Below are positions 38,801 through 50,764 of a stretch of DNA of 64,000 nt, in pieces (positions within the stretch are counted from its first letter, which is position 1; each line of letters starts with the position of its first letter). This stretch comes from Caenorhabditis remanei (taxonomy: Eukaryota; Nematoda; Chromadorea; Rhabditida; Rhabditidae). Location: positions 11,947,717 to 12,011,716 of the forward strand of contig NC_071330.1 of assembly GCF_010183535.1 (NCBI RefSeq), given 5' to 3'. A program made the translations under genes and the position numbers. The notes under the pieces were generated by a model. It was not told the DNA's origin. It ran no database searches and was given only the letters and a program-made list of their open reading frames with translations.

Positions 38801-41119
38801 GAATTGTGAATCGAATTGATGGCTGCCAGTCCACGAACACCGTTCCCCAAGTTCTTCGAAGCACTCTGAGCATCCGGGAACGATTCTTTTAGTGCTGTCA
38901 CCTCGCGATCCATCACCTCTTTCATGTTTCCAGCTGATGTCCGAGCCGTCTCCATATTCGATTTCGAGCCAATTATAGCAGCAATCACTGGACGAGCATT
39001 GTTGGCCTCATCATATGCCAAGCGAACTTTCTGAAGAGTTTCCACTGATTGTTTGGCCAGACCACCTTCCGTGACATTGTGAAGACAAGTGAAGAACTGA
39101 ATATAATTCGATTTAGAGATATCCATGTGATAGTTATCAATATTCCCGAATTCATTCGAAATTTCAGTCAGTTTGCCAGGAATCTCTTTAGTTGTTTCAC
39201 TCAGATAATTGAGATCGGTTTTCAATTGGTTTAACGTATTCCATGTAGAACCAAACGTGGGCATTTCCTTGAATTTTTTCACAAAATCTTCCACTTTATC
39301 AGTTTTATTTGCAGCTCTTTCCTGAACATTCTTGAAAGCGGACAGATCTCCAAGAACTTTCGCATAGTCGAAATCACTCAACTTTCCCACCACATCGTTG
39401 AAAGTTCTGATTTTTCCAGACACAATATCTAGCTTCGATGAATCCGGAGTGTCTTGAACCAGAGAGTTACCACAAAAGGCTAACTGATCAACAACTGTTT
39501 CAACCTTTCCCAAATCTTCAGATTCACTGATCACTCTCAGTAGCGCATCCACCAGCATCTGGACTGACTTCCGTTTTGATACATCTGCCAAAGGTTTCCA
39601 CGACTTCTCCACATTCACGAGGGCATTGTTCAAGTCTTCAAAATACGAGAAGGCTTTATTTAGACTAATCGTGACGATGGAGCTTTCATCAATCCGTTTC
39701 ACTATCCAATCATTCGAGATGTCCGCACCAAGATTGTTGAGATCAACACTTCCTTTCAAAAATCCAGATGTGTACTCAAAAGATTGCTTCTTGAAACGAT
39801 TCTGAGCCAACTGTTGGAGGGATTCGAAAACAGTTTTGACATTTTCCAATGAGCCACGAGATGTCTGAACTGTCTTCAAGTTTTTCATCACTGATTCCTT
39901 GTTGCTCGGGTAAATAGTTTCTCCTTTCAGCTGAGCACGAATTTTCTTCTCTTCATTCAGAATGTCGAGGAAAATTATTCTTGGTTTTAGTTGTTTTGCA
40001 GCAACCACAAGAGGAACAATGTCATTGATGAGAGTTTGCATCGATTCCTCAACCTCTTCCAGTTTCACACCAATTCCAGGTATTTGCGCAACCACTTTCT
40101 TTGCTGTATCTTCGCTCATCCCATTTGACCATTTATCAATTTCTTTAAAGAATCCTTCTAGTGCAGTGGCCGGAAGACTGATAGTCGAGATATTTCCAGA
40201 AATAGACCAATTAATTGCTTTCACATTATCCAACTCTGCTTTGTATTCCTTTTTTTCGGAGAATTCCGTTAGATTCAACATGAATTTCGACCTCAATCTC
40301 ACTTTCTCAAAGTTGATCAATCGAGTTTCGGTAGCTATCACAACTTTTTCGGATTCCAGTTTTTTGTAAAGATCTTCAATCCCAGTGATGGCACCGTTGA
40401 CAGCGGTAGAATCCATCGAAATAATGTCGTCAGGTTTCAACGATCCGATATGAAGAAGTTCCGAGATGACTTCATCGACAGGAGTCGATTCATCGTGAAG
40501 ACCGATCTCCAGGGAAACACCGTTGCTGATACGAGCAAGTCTCTCCATGTTCTCCAGAATTGGCTGAAAGTTGCCTGGAAAAGGAAAGAGTTAGTTGGTT
40601 GAAAAGTGCTGGGGGGGCTGAAACAATCGTAACCACGATATGGCGAACGCTATGCAAACATGCTCTTAATATTCAGCGGAATAATACGTGGTCTGCATTA
40701 CCGTGTCGGTGAACATTATGTTTTCCTTCAGGAATTTTTAGAATGCGTGAAAGACTTAAAATTCCACGTGTTTCTCTCATTAGAGCGCGTTCGAATTGGT
40801 AGCGGTTGCCATATCTCGCGTAATTGCGCTCTACCGCAAGTTGCATCGGCCCATTTCTCATTTCTCTTACCTTGTGAAGCACGAGGGCCACGTTTTTGGA
40901 GATGGAGATTGGAGGAATCATTTCCGGAGACGGTGTTAGAAGTCGTGACGATCAGAATGAGAATAGTCAGGATTTTCATAAACGATTTCGATTTGTATTT
41001 CGTTTGCGCAAGATTTTTTGATCTCTGAAAAATAGGGAGTTCGGTTTGGGGAAAAGACTCTGGAAAAGACGAGAACATACCTTTTTTCGAGAGCTTTTGC
41101 TCTTAATCTTAGCGCCCAT
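35812..41119 (-). CDS. WSN-domain receptor-like PTP, CX5R retained (1505 aa)
   Basis: Nine minus-strand exons: 41081-41119, 40871-41024, 38171-40574, 37656-38119, 37440-37614, 37152-37390, 36678-36958, 36515-36626 and 35812-36461. Each matches its partner in 20760-25871 within a few codons, and all phases agree. Layout is the same: basic leader, signal segment from Met29, WSN domain (LARISNGVSLEIGL), ~780-aa ectodomain, TM, acidic/basic linker, PTP-like domain and Lys-rich tail. PTP landmarks are FIHANTI (for YINANY), GWEESGVP (Asp of WPD replaced by Glu) and HCSNGVSRCG with C1259 and R1265. The ectodomain is much closer to its paralogue than the PTP domain, so the cytoplasmic part has changed faster. 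Intron 36627-36677 is 51 nt, stop-free and has a weak GTTTGG donor. A MITE sits in intron 36959-37151. Confidence 0.85.
37001..37142 (+). repeat. Copy 6 of the ~140-bp MITE family, inside an intron
   Basis: It contains CAACCGCGCTCTACCGAAAC at left and GATGGAGCGTAGTTGTAAG at right, ending GCTAATA. It lies in the intron between exons 37152-37390 and 36678-36958; the homologous intron in the 20760-25871 gene has no such insertion and is only 47 nt. Confidence 0.8.
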
Positions 41120-41446
41120 TGTGAAGTAGTCAAATTTGAAGCTTCGATTGATTCACAGAATCGATTGAATTTCGAACTGATTGGATTGGGAAGGGGGGAG
41201 AGAAAAAGTGAGGTATTGGGGTATTGGGGAAATGTCAGAGGACACGTGGATAAATAATGATGACAAAAGGAAAATAGAAAGTTGGTAAAGGTCCACGTTG
41301 ATAATTACACGTTGTTTGCAAATTTTTAAAATATAAATTCCACGTGTCATGGTCTCCCACTCTGCGAAAAAAAAATGAAACGTGAAGCCGATTTTTTTAC
41401 GTTATAATTCAATTTTTTATTTTTTGCACTAAAATTTTCAGTTTTC

Positions 41447-41693
41447 CACGTAGAGTCCCGGACTACCTATGCAGACGAGCTCTATTGACGAGCATGGTAC
41501 ACATTGTCGTAGCGGTGAACTTTAGAACTTTCTGTGCATACCGTGGTGAACATTAGAATTTATTTTTCAACGTCGAATAAATTCTAATGTTCACCACGGT
41601 ATGCACAAAAAGTTCTAAAGTTCACCGCCACGACAATGTGTACCATGCTCGTCAATAGAGCGCGTCTGCATAGGTAGTCCGGGACTCTACGTG
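41447..41693. mobile_element. Near-perfect hairpin element with 6-bp target duplication
   Basis: The arms of about 117 bp pair with only about three mismatches (ends CACGTAGAGTCCCGGAC and GTCCGGGACTCTACGTG) around a loop of about 15 bases. GTTTTC flanks both sides (41441-41446 and 41694-41699). Unit 1 lacks it. There is no coding capacity. High arm identity means a young insertion. Confidence 0.85.
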
Positions 41694-42257
41694 GTTTTCC
41701 AGATGTCGCAATGAATGAAAAAAGGTCCCATCCATTAGAATTTTGTAAAATCCAATTCTCTATTTTATGAGTCAGAAAACGTGAATTTTGGTCAGAAAAT
41801 AACTTTTTTTGGTACAGAAAAACCGATTTTCGGAAAAGAGAATACAATGTTTTAGCTGAAAACATTTTCTATAAATAATTGCACATAATGTACTTGAGAA
41901 TGCTCTGAAACTGTTAAAATTTTTAGTAATATAAATATTGGCTGAAATGATTGAAAATCTCATTTTACTGAAAATCGGTTTTTCTGTATCAAAAAAAGTC
42001 AATTGTTACCGAAAATTCACGTTTTCTAAAATTTTGTGGAAATTGGTAGAATTATGTTTAAAAAACTTTCAAGATTCCTATAGAAAGATTCTGGTTTTTG
42101 AGAATATCCGGAATTTTTCTAAAATAGATTCGGATTGTTTCTCATCTTTGTCGTTTTACAATCATGATACATTTATCGTTTCGCGGACATTGAGACGACT
42201 TTTGTGCAGTCTTGAGTTTTATAGCAACGTTCTTGACCTGTAAGGAAGAATGAGAAA

Positions 42258-42700
42258 CTGTACTGGCCATAAAGATACTTGCAGTTTTCAAAAACAAAAA
42301 GAAACTGGTCAACTTTTGTGGATGTACACCGACCTCACTGATTATTACACAATGCCAAGTTTTTATTGAGTGGGTAGATCAAAAATAGAGCTTCATTTTT
42401 GAAATTGACAACATTTCTGTGCGATCTGATCTTAAGAAGTTATCAATCGGTAAAGTAATTTCTCCCAATCATTGGCCCTTTTCAGTGTTGAAAGATAGAG
42501 ATTTTCGATCTTTATATTTTGAAGGACTATAACTTTTCCGGCAAAAATTGTACGTAGAAGTTGTCAACTACAAAAAAGAAGCTCTACTTTTGATCTACAC
42601 ACAATACAAAATTGATAATGTGAGATAATCAGTGAGCCATAAATTTGACAATTTCATCTGCAAATTCCACATTCTCTATGACCAGAATTGTAACTTGACC
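42258..42700. repeat. Palindromic MITE (unit 2 copy)
   Basis: The left arm (CTGGCCATAAAGA...) and right arm (...CTCTATGACCAG) are imperfect inverted copies, with internal pairs such as TAGATCAAAAATAGAGCTTC and GAAGCTCTACTTTTGATCTA. Truncated counterpart at 26258-26575. Confidence 0.7.
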
Positions 42701-43022
42701 GGCAAGACATTTTGACATATAGACAAACAGACAGAAGTAGAAAAGAGAACCCAAAACCGAAGTATACAGGAGAATTTTTTTCGCTGTAGATAACTGGACT
42801 AATTGGAAGATAGAAAGAGATCTAGAGATCTAGCAAAAATAAAAGTGAACTTCTTCATGGTTTTAATTTATAATCGTGATTCACGATTTCACGAAGGAAA
42901 CAAAATATTCTGAAAGCTGGAGAACACAGTACTCATTCTAGGCATCTTTATTCAAACACATCAATACTATTATTTTTGATAATTGATGAAAAACAAGTTC
43001 AATATCTTTTTTACTATTTTCT

Positions 43023-45110
43023 TCACTTTTTCCCCTTGATGTTCCCTTTTCCTTTCTCCATTTTCCCATGTTTCGATTTTGAAGCATTCGATTTCTTGTC
43101 AGGTCTTCTTCTTTTTGAATTCGCCGATTTCTGACTTTTGCTACCACTCTTGCTCACGCTTTTTTGAATACTTTTGCTCGTTCCCTTGCTCATCTTACTA
43201 TTCTTACTTTCCTTATTTTTCACTTTTCCTTTCTGATTCTTGCTCATCTTACTACCGTTACTAGTCTTACTCTTACTTTCCGGTTTATTCCCTTTAGCTT
43301 CCGTATTCTGTTTTGTTTCCTCCTCTAGATCATCTTCGTTCTTTAGCTCTTCCTCATCCTCATCCTCTTCTACTCCTTCTCTTTTTCGTGTGTTGTTTCT
43401 CCTCAATGATCTCAACTCATTCAGCTCTTCTTGTGTCAATGTCATATTTTTTGATTCTAACATGTTCTTTTTTGACATCAGACAGAATTCTCGTACGGCT
43501 TCATCTTTATGCTGTTGATCCGGATAGGACAATGTTTTTGGTGGTCTCTCTATTTCTTTCCACCCTTTCAGATCGCCTTTTGGATGTTCAGATCGGTCTA
43601 GCATACACATATGATGGTATCTCATTCTATCAAACTCTTCTAGATATTCAATGTTTTCCTCATCCATCAGCACCTTCGCAATTGTGAGAATAACATAGGT
43701 GAGCTGTGCCACTGTTTGAATCGCACCAAAACGAATCGATCGAACTTCCTTGAGGACTGAAAATAGGAAACATCAATGAGCAATTGGAACAGCAAGTACG
43801 TACATGTCAACAGATCATTGTACTTAGTCGTTCTACACTTGTAAATACCATATTTGATTGCGAGCAGAGTGCCAGCCGGGCCATAGCCATCATAACATTG
43901 GAGGATTATGTTTCTCTGAGAAACAATAATTAACGCTGAAATACTATGAACTCACAAACGTTCGATAAGTCACAATATTTTATGATTCCTTGAGCGACTG
44001 CCGGATTTTTTGGAGCATTTCGTCTCCCCCAATTCGAGTAGGACAAAACTTCAAATAGGTGGATGGAGTTCGGGTTTTCACTGAAAAATAATTGTATAAA
44101 CAATCGATAAAACAACTCAATCTCACCTGTTCGTCAATTTCAAAGTATAAATGGTGAATCCTGAAAGTGTTACAAGACACAAAGGCAACGCCTTGTTCCC
44201 AGTTGTTTCGACGGTGTACCGTCCGGATACAACCTTTCCACCTTTTTTGTCGAATAGCACCTGTGAGCTCCAGAGGATGGACATAAATTCACGAGTACTC
44301 CAACACTATGTTGCTCAATTAGAGCGCACTCCCTTTCTGCTGTTGGATATCTCGTATATTCTCCAAGCTTCTCATCTCCTCTCATTGAACTCTGAAGTAA
44401 CGAATATGAATAGGTGTTTCAAGAGATTGGTTGTAAAAATCACTTCTAACACAATCCACTCGATATTATTATCAAACTTCCAATAGTTCGCATTGATATA
44501 AGGATTATCAAAACCTGACAAGACTGGCATTGAATTTGGATGCGTCCAATAATTCAATAGGCTGAAATATTCACCATATACATTACTTTTTATATAATTT
44601 CATTTACCGTCTATATTCACGGTTTTCCCACAGCTCGTTCATCAGAAATCCCTGGTTTTCATTCTTGTCAGAAACAATTAAATGATCGATAAACCAATCA
44701 TACGGAAATTTCCCATAATTAGACGCCACGAAACAGACCAAACTGAATTTATCTTCACCGACTCGAAATAAGTGCAACTATTAGTAGCGTTTAAGTTAAC
44801 AAAAACTCACTCTGTGTCATCCAATGGCAATTCATCGTCTTGTTGTATATTGTCATCTTAGAATTCTTGCTAGTTGACGGAACCGACGGGTGGCCACTAT
44901 TGGATCGACTTGATCTTTTTTGACTTCTTTTGGAATAGGTTGACTCAGTGGTTGAACAACTTTCTCCGGCTCAGCGGAAATGGTGGGATCTGTCGGATTG
45001 TCAGCATTTTGTTGTAGTGGTGGTTGCTGTTCGACGTGATTTGTTGGATTCCTGTTTTCTCCGGCGGGTGGTGGCAGATTGTCATCTGGTCTTGATGGAC
45101 ATGAAATTTT
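43023..45110 (-). pseudogene. 3'-half fragment of a WSN pseudo-PTP gene
   Basis: Exons by homology to the 3' half of 26884-31910: about 44820-45110 (Pro-rich linker fused to a small exon with its intron lost), 44608-44761, 44127-44561, 43960-44080, 43804-43915 and 43023-43756. It keeps YINANYW, QCYDGYGPAG and the Lys-rich tail (229 codons in the last open frame). There is no signal peptide, WSN domain or TM helix upstream. A 1-bp deletion near 44248 shifts frame in the middle PTP exon, and a 21-nt in-frame deletion lies near 44720. At about 45110 homology breaks into a copy of the flank that normally lies downstream of this gene type. I call it a pseudogene left by unequal exchange. Confidence 0.8.
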
Positions 45111-45350
45111 GGCACATAGACCAACAGGCAGAAGTAGAAAAGACAACACAAAACCTAAGTATACCGGAGTACATTTTTTCGCAAAAAATAACTGGACAAA
45201 CAGGACCATAGACAGACATCTAACCGATTTTTAAACAACACAGTCAACGGAATATTCTAAATTTAATTAGCTATCAGTCAGGCTCTCTATATTTATTCAA
45301 TCTCATCAAAAGCATCACTTTGAAGTAACACAATTTGGAGTTTCCTTTTT

Positions 45351-48300
45351 TTATTTTCCTTTTCGCACTCCACGTTTCTTATCCTTCCTTGATCCGGTTC
45401 CACTGCTTTTCTTACTCTTCTCCACTTTTCTCAACTTGGAAGTTTCTGTCTTGCCAGTTGGATTCGATTTCTTTGTCTTTGCAGACTTCTGGCTCTTGCT
45501 CACACTTTTATCCATACTCTTGTTTCTACTTTTCTGTTTCTTCTGCACCTCTTTTCTTCCAACCGCCATTGGCTCTTCTTCTTTCCTTTCTTTAAACTTT
45601 TTCTGATCCAACTTCATTCGTTTCGCTCTATCATGCTCATCTTTTGTGAGCTCTTTCACAATTCCTCTCTTGAATCTCTTATACTTTTCCACGAAACAAT
45701 AACTATCAATATTCCTTTCCTCTTCTTCAATATCGCCTGGAGCCGCTGGAACTCTTCTTGGTTCCTCCTTAAAAGCTGCCTTCGGGTCGATTTTCCACTT
45801 CTTTGGGTGCTCCGAACGGTCCACCATGCACACATGATGGTGGTACATCCTGTCATACTCCTCCAACCAAATAATACCTTCTTCATCCATCAATGCTTTT
45901 GAAATGCAGATAACTGTATAAGTTAAATGCGCTAATACCGGCAGCGCTCCATAGCGGATCCCACGGATTTCCCTGACAACTGTAAATTCAGAGAATTTAA
46001 GAAATATTAGACTCTAATTTCATACAATCTCCAAGATTTTTCAATTCAGTTGTCCGACTCTTCATGATACCGTATTTGATAGCCATTAAAGTAGCAGAAG
46101 GTCCGGCACCATCGTAGCATTGAAGCATCACATTCTTCTAAAAAAAACTTTAATTTTAACCTGCAACGACTGAGAAACACAAACCATCGATGCATCACAG
46201 TATTTGATGATCCCAACGCCCACTGCTGGATTTTTCGGCGCATTGTTTTCAGTCCATCTATCGTATGCCAGAATTTCAAAGTTATGTTCATGAGAAGTCT
46301 CACTGGAAAAAAGTTTATTTTTAACAATATATCATCGTTAATATTACTTGTTCGTTAACACTAGTCCATATAGTTTGAACCCACTGAGCACCTGGAGATA
46401 TTCCGGCAATTCCTTGATTCCAACCGTTCGTACAGTGTATTTTCCAAATGTCAACTCTCCGCCTTCTTCTGTCTTGAAATACTTAAAGATATTATCAGCC
46501 GGATTTAAATGTACGAGCACTCCAACACCAGATTGTTCCAAGAGAGCAAAATGTTTATCTATTGTTCCAATTAATGGATGCTGAAATTCTGGTAACTTCG
46601 ACATGTAGACTGATTCAATTTACCTGTGTAGCTATATACTTAAAATCTCCTAACTGTGCGAAATTCGCATTGATATAAGGGTCTGCGAATCCTTCCAATA
46701 CCGGCATGGAGTCTAGATGTGTAACGTGCGCTTTCACACTAAAATTTACATTATATTTCCTAAAACTTAGTAACTTTTCAAATACCGTCTCTCATCATAG
46801 TTCTTCTCGTATTGACTAAAATCGTAGTTTGTCTTCTCTCCCAGATAAGTAGGGTCCAATTGAATTAAAAACCAATCATACGGCAACATTTTGGGAATTA
46901 TCATTCTTCTTTTTACCAGAGCTACTACACTATAGAGCAAGGACAGTTTTTCGATTCCTCCTCCTATAAAAAAAACGATAATTGACATAGCAATGAGTTG
47001 CAACATCAGCTCACTTTGTGTTTTATCCAATGGAAGCAACTCTTCTTGCCGTTCTTGTTCTCCAGTCGGATTTTTGCTTGTTGACGGAACCGACGGGTCA
47101 ACGACAGGGGCCACTATTGGAGCGACTTGATCTTGTTTGACTTCTTTTGGAATAGCTTGAGCGAGTGGTTGAACTGCTTTCTCCGGTTCAGCTGAAACGC
47201 TGGGATCTGTCGGATTGTCACCTTTTTGTTGTAGTGGTGGTTGCTGTTCGACTTGATTTGTTGGATTCCTGCTTCCCACTGAATTGGGGTTTCTGTTTTC
47301 TTCAGCGGGTGGTGGCAGATTCTCATCTGGTCTTTTTTGATGTTGTTGGTCTTCTGGCAGTCTCTGGTTCCCTTCGACTGGGTTGACTAGCGGTTGTGAT
47401 GGTTCCTCAGGATGTGGGACGGTTGGAACTGGTGGCACTTGTATTGGTATATCCGGAACATCCGGAGTTAACACGTCCGGGGCTGATTTCTTCCGACAGC
47501 AAAAGCACACACCACCAATTAAACATGCTATGCACACCAAAACGATGGCGCTGATCAGAATCCTAAAAAAAACAAAAATTAATTAACTCGTTGGAACTTC
47601 AGAATGTCGTTATTGCAAACTTACATCAACCAAGTAGCCATTGCTGCAGATGTGGTAGTTAATATGGTAGTCGTCGAGAAGAATTCTGAAGATGGAGAAG
47701 ACGCTGGTGCAGATGGAGCTATCGATGGAGCCACAGATGGCGGAACAAACGTCATCGAGCCTACATAATCCAAAAAGAAGGTGTCCAGTGCTTCCAGTGA
47801 TGACGGCGCGTCTTTCAATCCAAATTTCGAAAACTGAAGCTCTAATTTCTTCAGTGTATTCACAGATTTTTCTTCTTCTCCATACTTTTGTGACGTGGCA
47901 GTATTCAATTCTTTAATACCTTCTAGGATACCACTCATATCATCAGAAACATCTGGAATCTTGCTGGCGGCTATCAGAATTCCTCCGATTCCTTTGAAAT
48001 CATTGTTTCCAGTGTTTCTTCTCTTTCGAATCCTCTCGATTCCATCCAAAATCTTCAAAAACTCATCGATTCCAGCCAGTGTTGCCGTAAGAGAAGTATT
48101 GATAAAAGCCAGTTTCTGAAGAGAATCCAAATGACTTTGAGCCAGATTATTCGACTTCGCATCAATCAAAAGTTCATCAGAATTCTTCAAGAGTGGAGCC
48201 AATTTGTCTCGGGAATCATGCATCCGTTTAACATCCACCATTCCTCGCACAGCCAACCCCAACTTCTTGGAAACTTCTTTCGAATCGGGAAACGATTTCT

Positions 48301-50180
48301 TCAAGTTGAGAGCTTCTGGGGCGACCACCTCTTTCATCTTTCCAGCTGCTTCTTTCGAGTTTTTCAGACCATTTTGTGAATCCAGAATCGATTGAATAAC
48401 TTTATTCGCACCAGTAGCTTCCTGTTCCGTCAGACCCTTAATCCTTGAGATGAATTCAATCGTCTTCTTCACTTGATTTCCATCTTCACCAATTTTGTTC
48501 AGGCATGTGTATGTATCCAAATACGCTGTACTGCCATTGAGTGCCTCATGATGTTCATCAATGTACGTAAATGAAATTTTTGGAACTGCATCAACAACTT
48601 TCGGAATGATAGTTTCCATACTTTCAAGATCAGTTTGAAGCGTCTTCAACGAGACAATGACATTTTTGTATTCTTCATCGGATTCCATCTTTTGCATAAA
48701 CGTTCTAGCCATTTGAATCTGCTCATTTTCAGGTTTACCGGCGGTACTCAACCCATCCTTCATCGATGTCACATTTTTGAGTTTTTCAATGTAATTCAAA
48801 GATCTGAGCTGATCCAAATCCGTATTAAGCTCGCCAATCACATCTCCAACGTTTTTCAGATCTTCAAACTTGACTCCTGGAAACCCGGTGCTGCGTTTAT
48901 CGCATGCTCTGAATTCTCCAATCTTTGTCTTGATCACTTGCGAAATTTCAGACAAATGATTAGCTTCTTTCTGAATTACTCGAACTTGCTCATATCTCAC
49001 AAGCAACTTGTCATCCTCTAACGGTTTCCATGCCAACTCCACATTTTTCAGTTCACCAATCAATTCATCCAAATAAGAGAAAGACTCCTTCAGGTTCTTC
49101 TCCACAACCGAGCCATTAGTCATCCGTTTCTGAATCCACTCGTCACCACAGTCATTCTTCAGCTTCTCCAAATCAATTCCTCCATTTCCGAGTCCACACC
49201 TGTATTCACATGGCAATTCACGAGAATCCCTTCTATTCAGAATCAATTGGTCGATCGATGAGAACGCTGGTTCCGAGGTTGCAGACGTTTTTCCAAGATC
49301 GAATACATTGTCAAAGTTTTGATTGAAAGATTTCATCGGATCCTCTCGGTAGGTCAATACATTTGTAAGATTCTTTCTGAATTCACTTTCCAGACGAAGC
49401 ATTTCAAAGAACTTGGAGGATTCTCTGAGTTGCTTAGCTTTTCCGAGAAGGACAACAAGTGGATCGAGAGTTGTGACCAATTTCTCTACTTTTCCCAAAC
49501 TGTCCACGATTGAAGGAAAGACAAGACTTGCACTTTTAATGTTCTGCTCGTTTAGATCCTTCGCTTTGTTTTCCAGTCCGATGAAAATTCCATTCAGCTG
49601 GACCAGTTCAGTTTTCAGCGAGTTAATATTGGCTTTATGGGCGTCCAGACCTTTCATCTCTCCCAAAAGTGTCTCATAATCCTTCCTTCCCGTGAAATTC
49701 TTAAAATCCTCCACCGAAAACGACTCCTTTCTTATATTTTCAAGGACAACCAATCGACTTTCGATAGCCGTCACATCATCGTCAGTTTTCCATTTCTTCG
49801 GTAGACTTGACATCTCACTTATAGCATTCTTTGCAGAATTCAATTGTGAGTCGACGAACTGGTTTGGTTTGAGGGATCCCATATGAAGGAGTTCCGAAAT
49901 GACACTGTCGGTTGGGAAGGTTTCATCAATGAGACCTATTTCCAGAGAAATTCCATTAGAGATTCGAGATAGTTTTTGTAAATTCTCGACAAGCGGAGAG
50001 AAATTATCTGGAAGAATATCGTAATTATTTGTTTGCTATAAGAGGCTCTAAAACTTTACCTTGTGTCTGGCGTCGAATACGAGAAGGTTGTACTTCAGAT
50101 GCTATTATTCTGGTTGTCACAAGTAAGAACAACATTATTTGCATTGAAAATTGCGACTTTTGGAGTTTCCTCTTGCGCAT
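45351..50180 (-). CDS. WSN-domain receptor-like pseudo-PTP (1478 aa)
   Basis: Nine minus-strand exons: 50060-50180, 47625-50007, 47015-47562, 46786-46963, 46624-46738, 46348-46580, 46185-46302, 46026-46137 and 45351-45979. All phases agree. Order: basic leader and signal peptide (MRKRKL then hydrophobic, about 1-27); WSN domain about 41-93 (LSRISNGISLEIGL); ectodomain to about 834; TM about 835-857 then CCRKK; Pro/Gln-rich linker about 860-1017; PTP-like domain; Lys-rich tail. The PTP part keeps DPYINANF and KYIATQHP. However, the WPD loop is W1209-T-E1211, and the P-loop reads Q1238-C1239-YDGAG-P1245, so the His and the phosphate-binding Arg are gone. It should not be an active phosphatase. 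A minus-strand AATAAA lies near 45290. The 5' half is nearly identical to the pseudogene at 26884-31910, but the 3' half is clearly different. Confidence 0.85.
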
Positions 50181-50330
50181 CTTTTTATTTTCGCTGAAAA
50201 GATTGAGCTGTGATTGAATTTCTTGTGAAAAAGAAGAAAACTTACATTTTGCTTTGAGTAAAGCACTCGAATCTTTGCTTATTTTTCGCGTCGATTATGA
50301 AAAATTTAGAGAGGAAATGGGTATATAAAG
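50181..50330 (-). promoter_or_regulatory. 5'UTR intron and promoter region of the 45351-50180 gene
   Basis: Just upstream of the start codon an acceptor (50194-50196 side) pairs with a GTAAGT donor at 50240-50245, giving a ~52-nt intron in the 5'UTR. The 5' exon would run up from 50246, and a TATATA-containing sequence is present near 50323. The same acceptor and donor exist upstream of the pseudogene at 31910, but there the exon side is satellite DNA. Confidence 0.5.
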
Positions 50331-50764
50331 GGGAAAAATGAAACCAGGGCAATTAGAGGGTACGGAAAAATGATAATAGGAAGATTGGTTAATTAATTTT
50401 AAAATGTCACGTGAATTTTGAAATGTTTTATTTAAGCTTTTGCTGCCGTGTTTTTGACAGGGTTCTGTCTCGTTTTGAATTAAAATAAAACTATTTATGA
50501 GATTGTTTCTTATAAAACACGGTCTCCCATTCTCCAAAAAAAACTGCTGCAAGACAATTTTTGATCTACTCTCACAAAACGAAAACTTTGAGAGAATCGC
50601 AGGTCTACAACTTTATTTTTTCAATTTTTAGATTAAAGCTCTTGGTCGGGAGTAAAAAAATTTTTAGAATTTTTTGAGTGCATTATTCACCCACTCATTC
50701 AATGCAAAACATCCTGGTTTCTGATCTTGTTTCAGGTCGAAATAGCAATTTTGAACATAATTTT

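Larger units (their letters stand above)
41120..43022. other. Spacer between WSN genes in unit 2
   Basis: The first ~300 bp match the presumptive promoter upstream of 25871. A hairpin element (41447-41693), ~500 bp of unassigned AT-rich sequence and a palindromic MITE (42258-42700) follow. A minus-strand AATAAA lies near 42950. No gene seen. Confidence 0.5.
32328..50290. repeat. Tandem duplication, unit 2
   Basis: Second unit of the direct duplication described at 14412-31977. Relative to unit 1 it lacks the foldback/mariner block, gains the hairpin at 41447-41693 with ~500 bp after it, and holds ~2 kb (about 44.9-46.95 kb) with the 3' half of the last WSN gene that unit 1 lacks. Confidence 0.85.
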
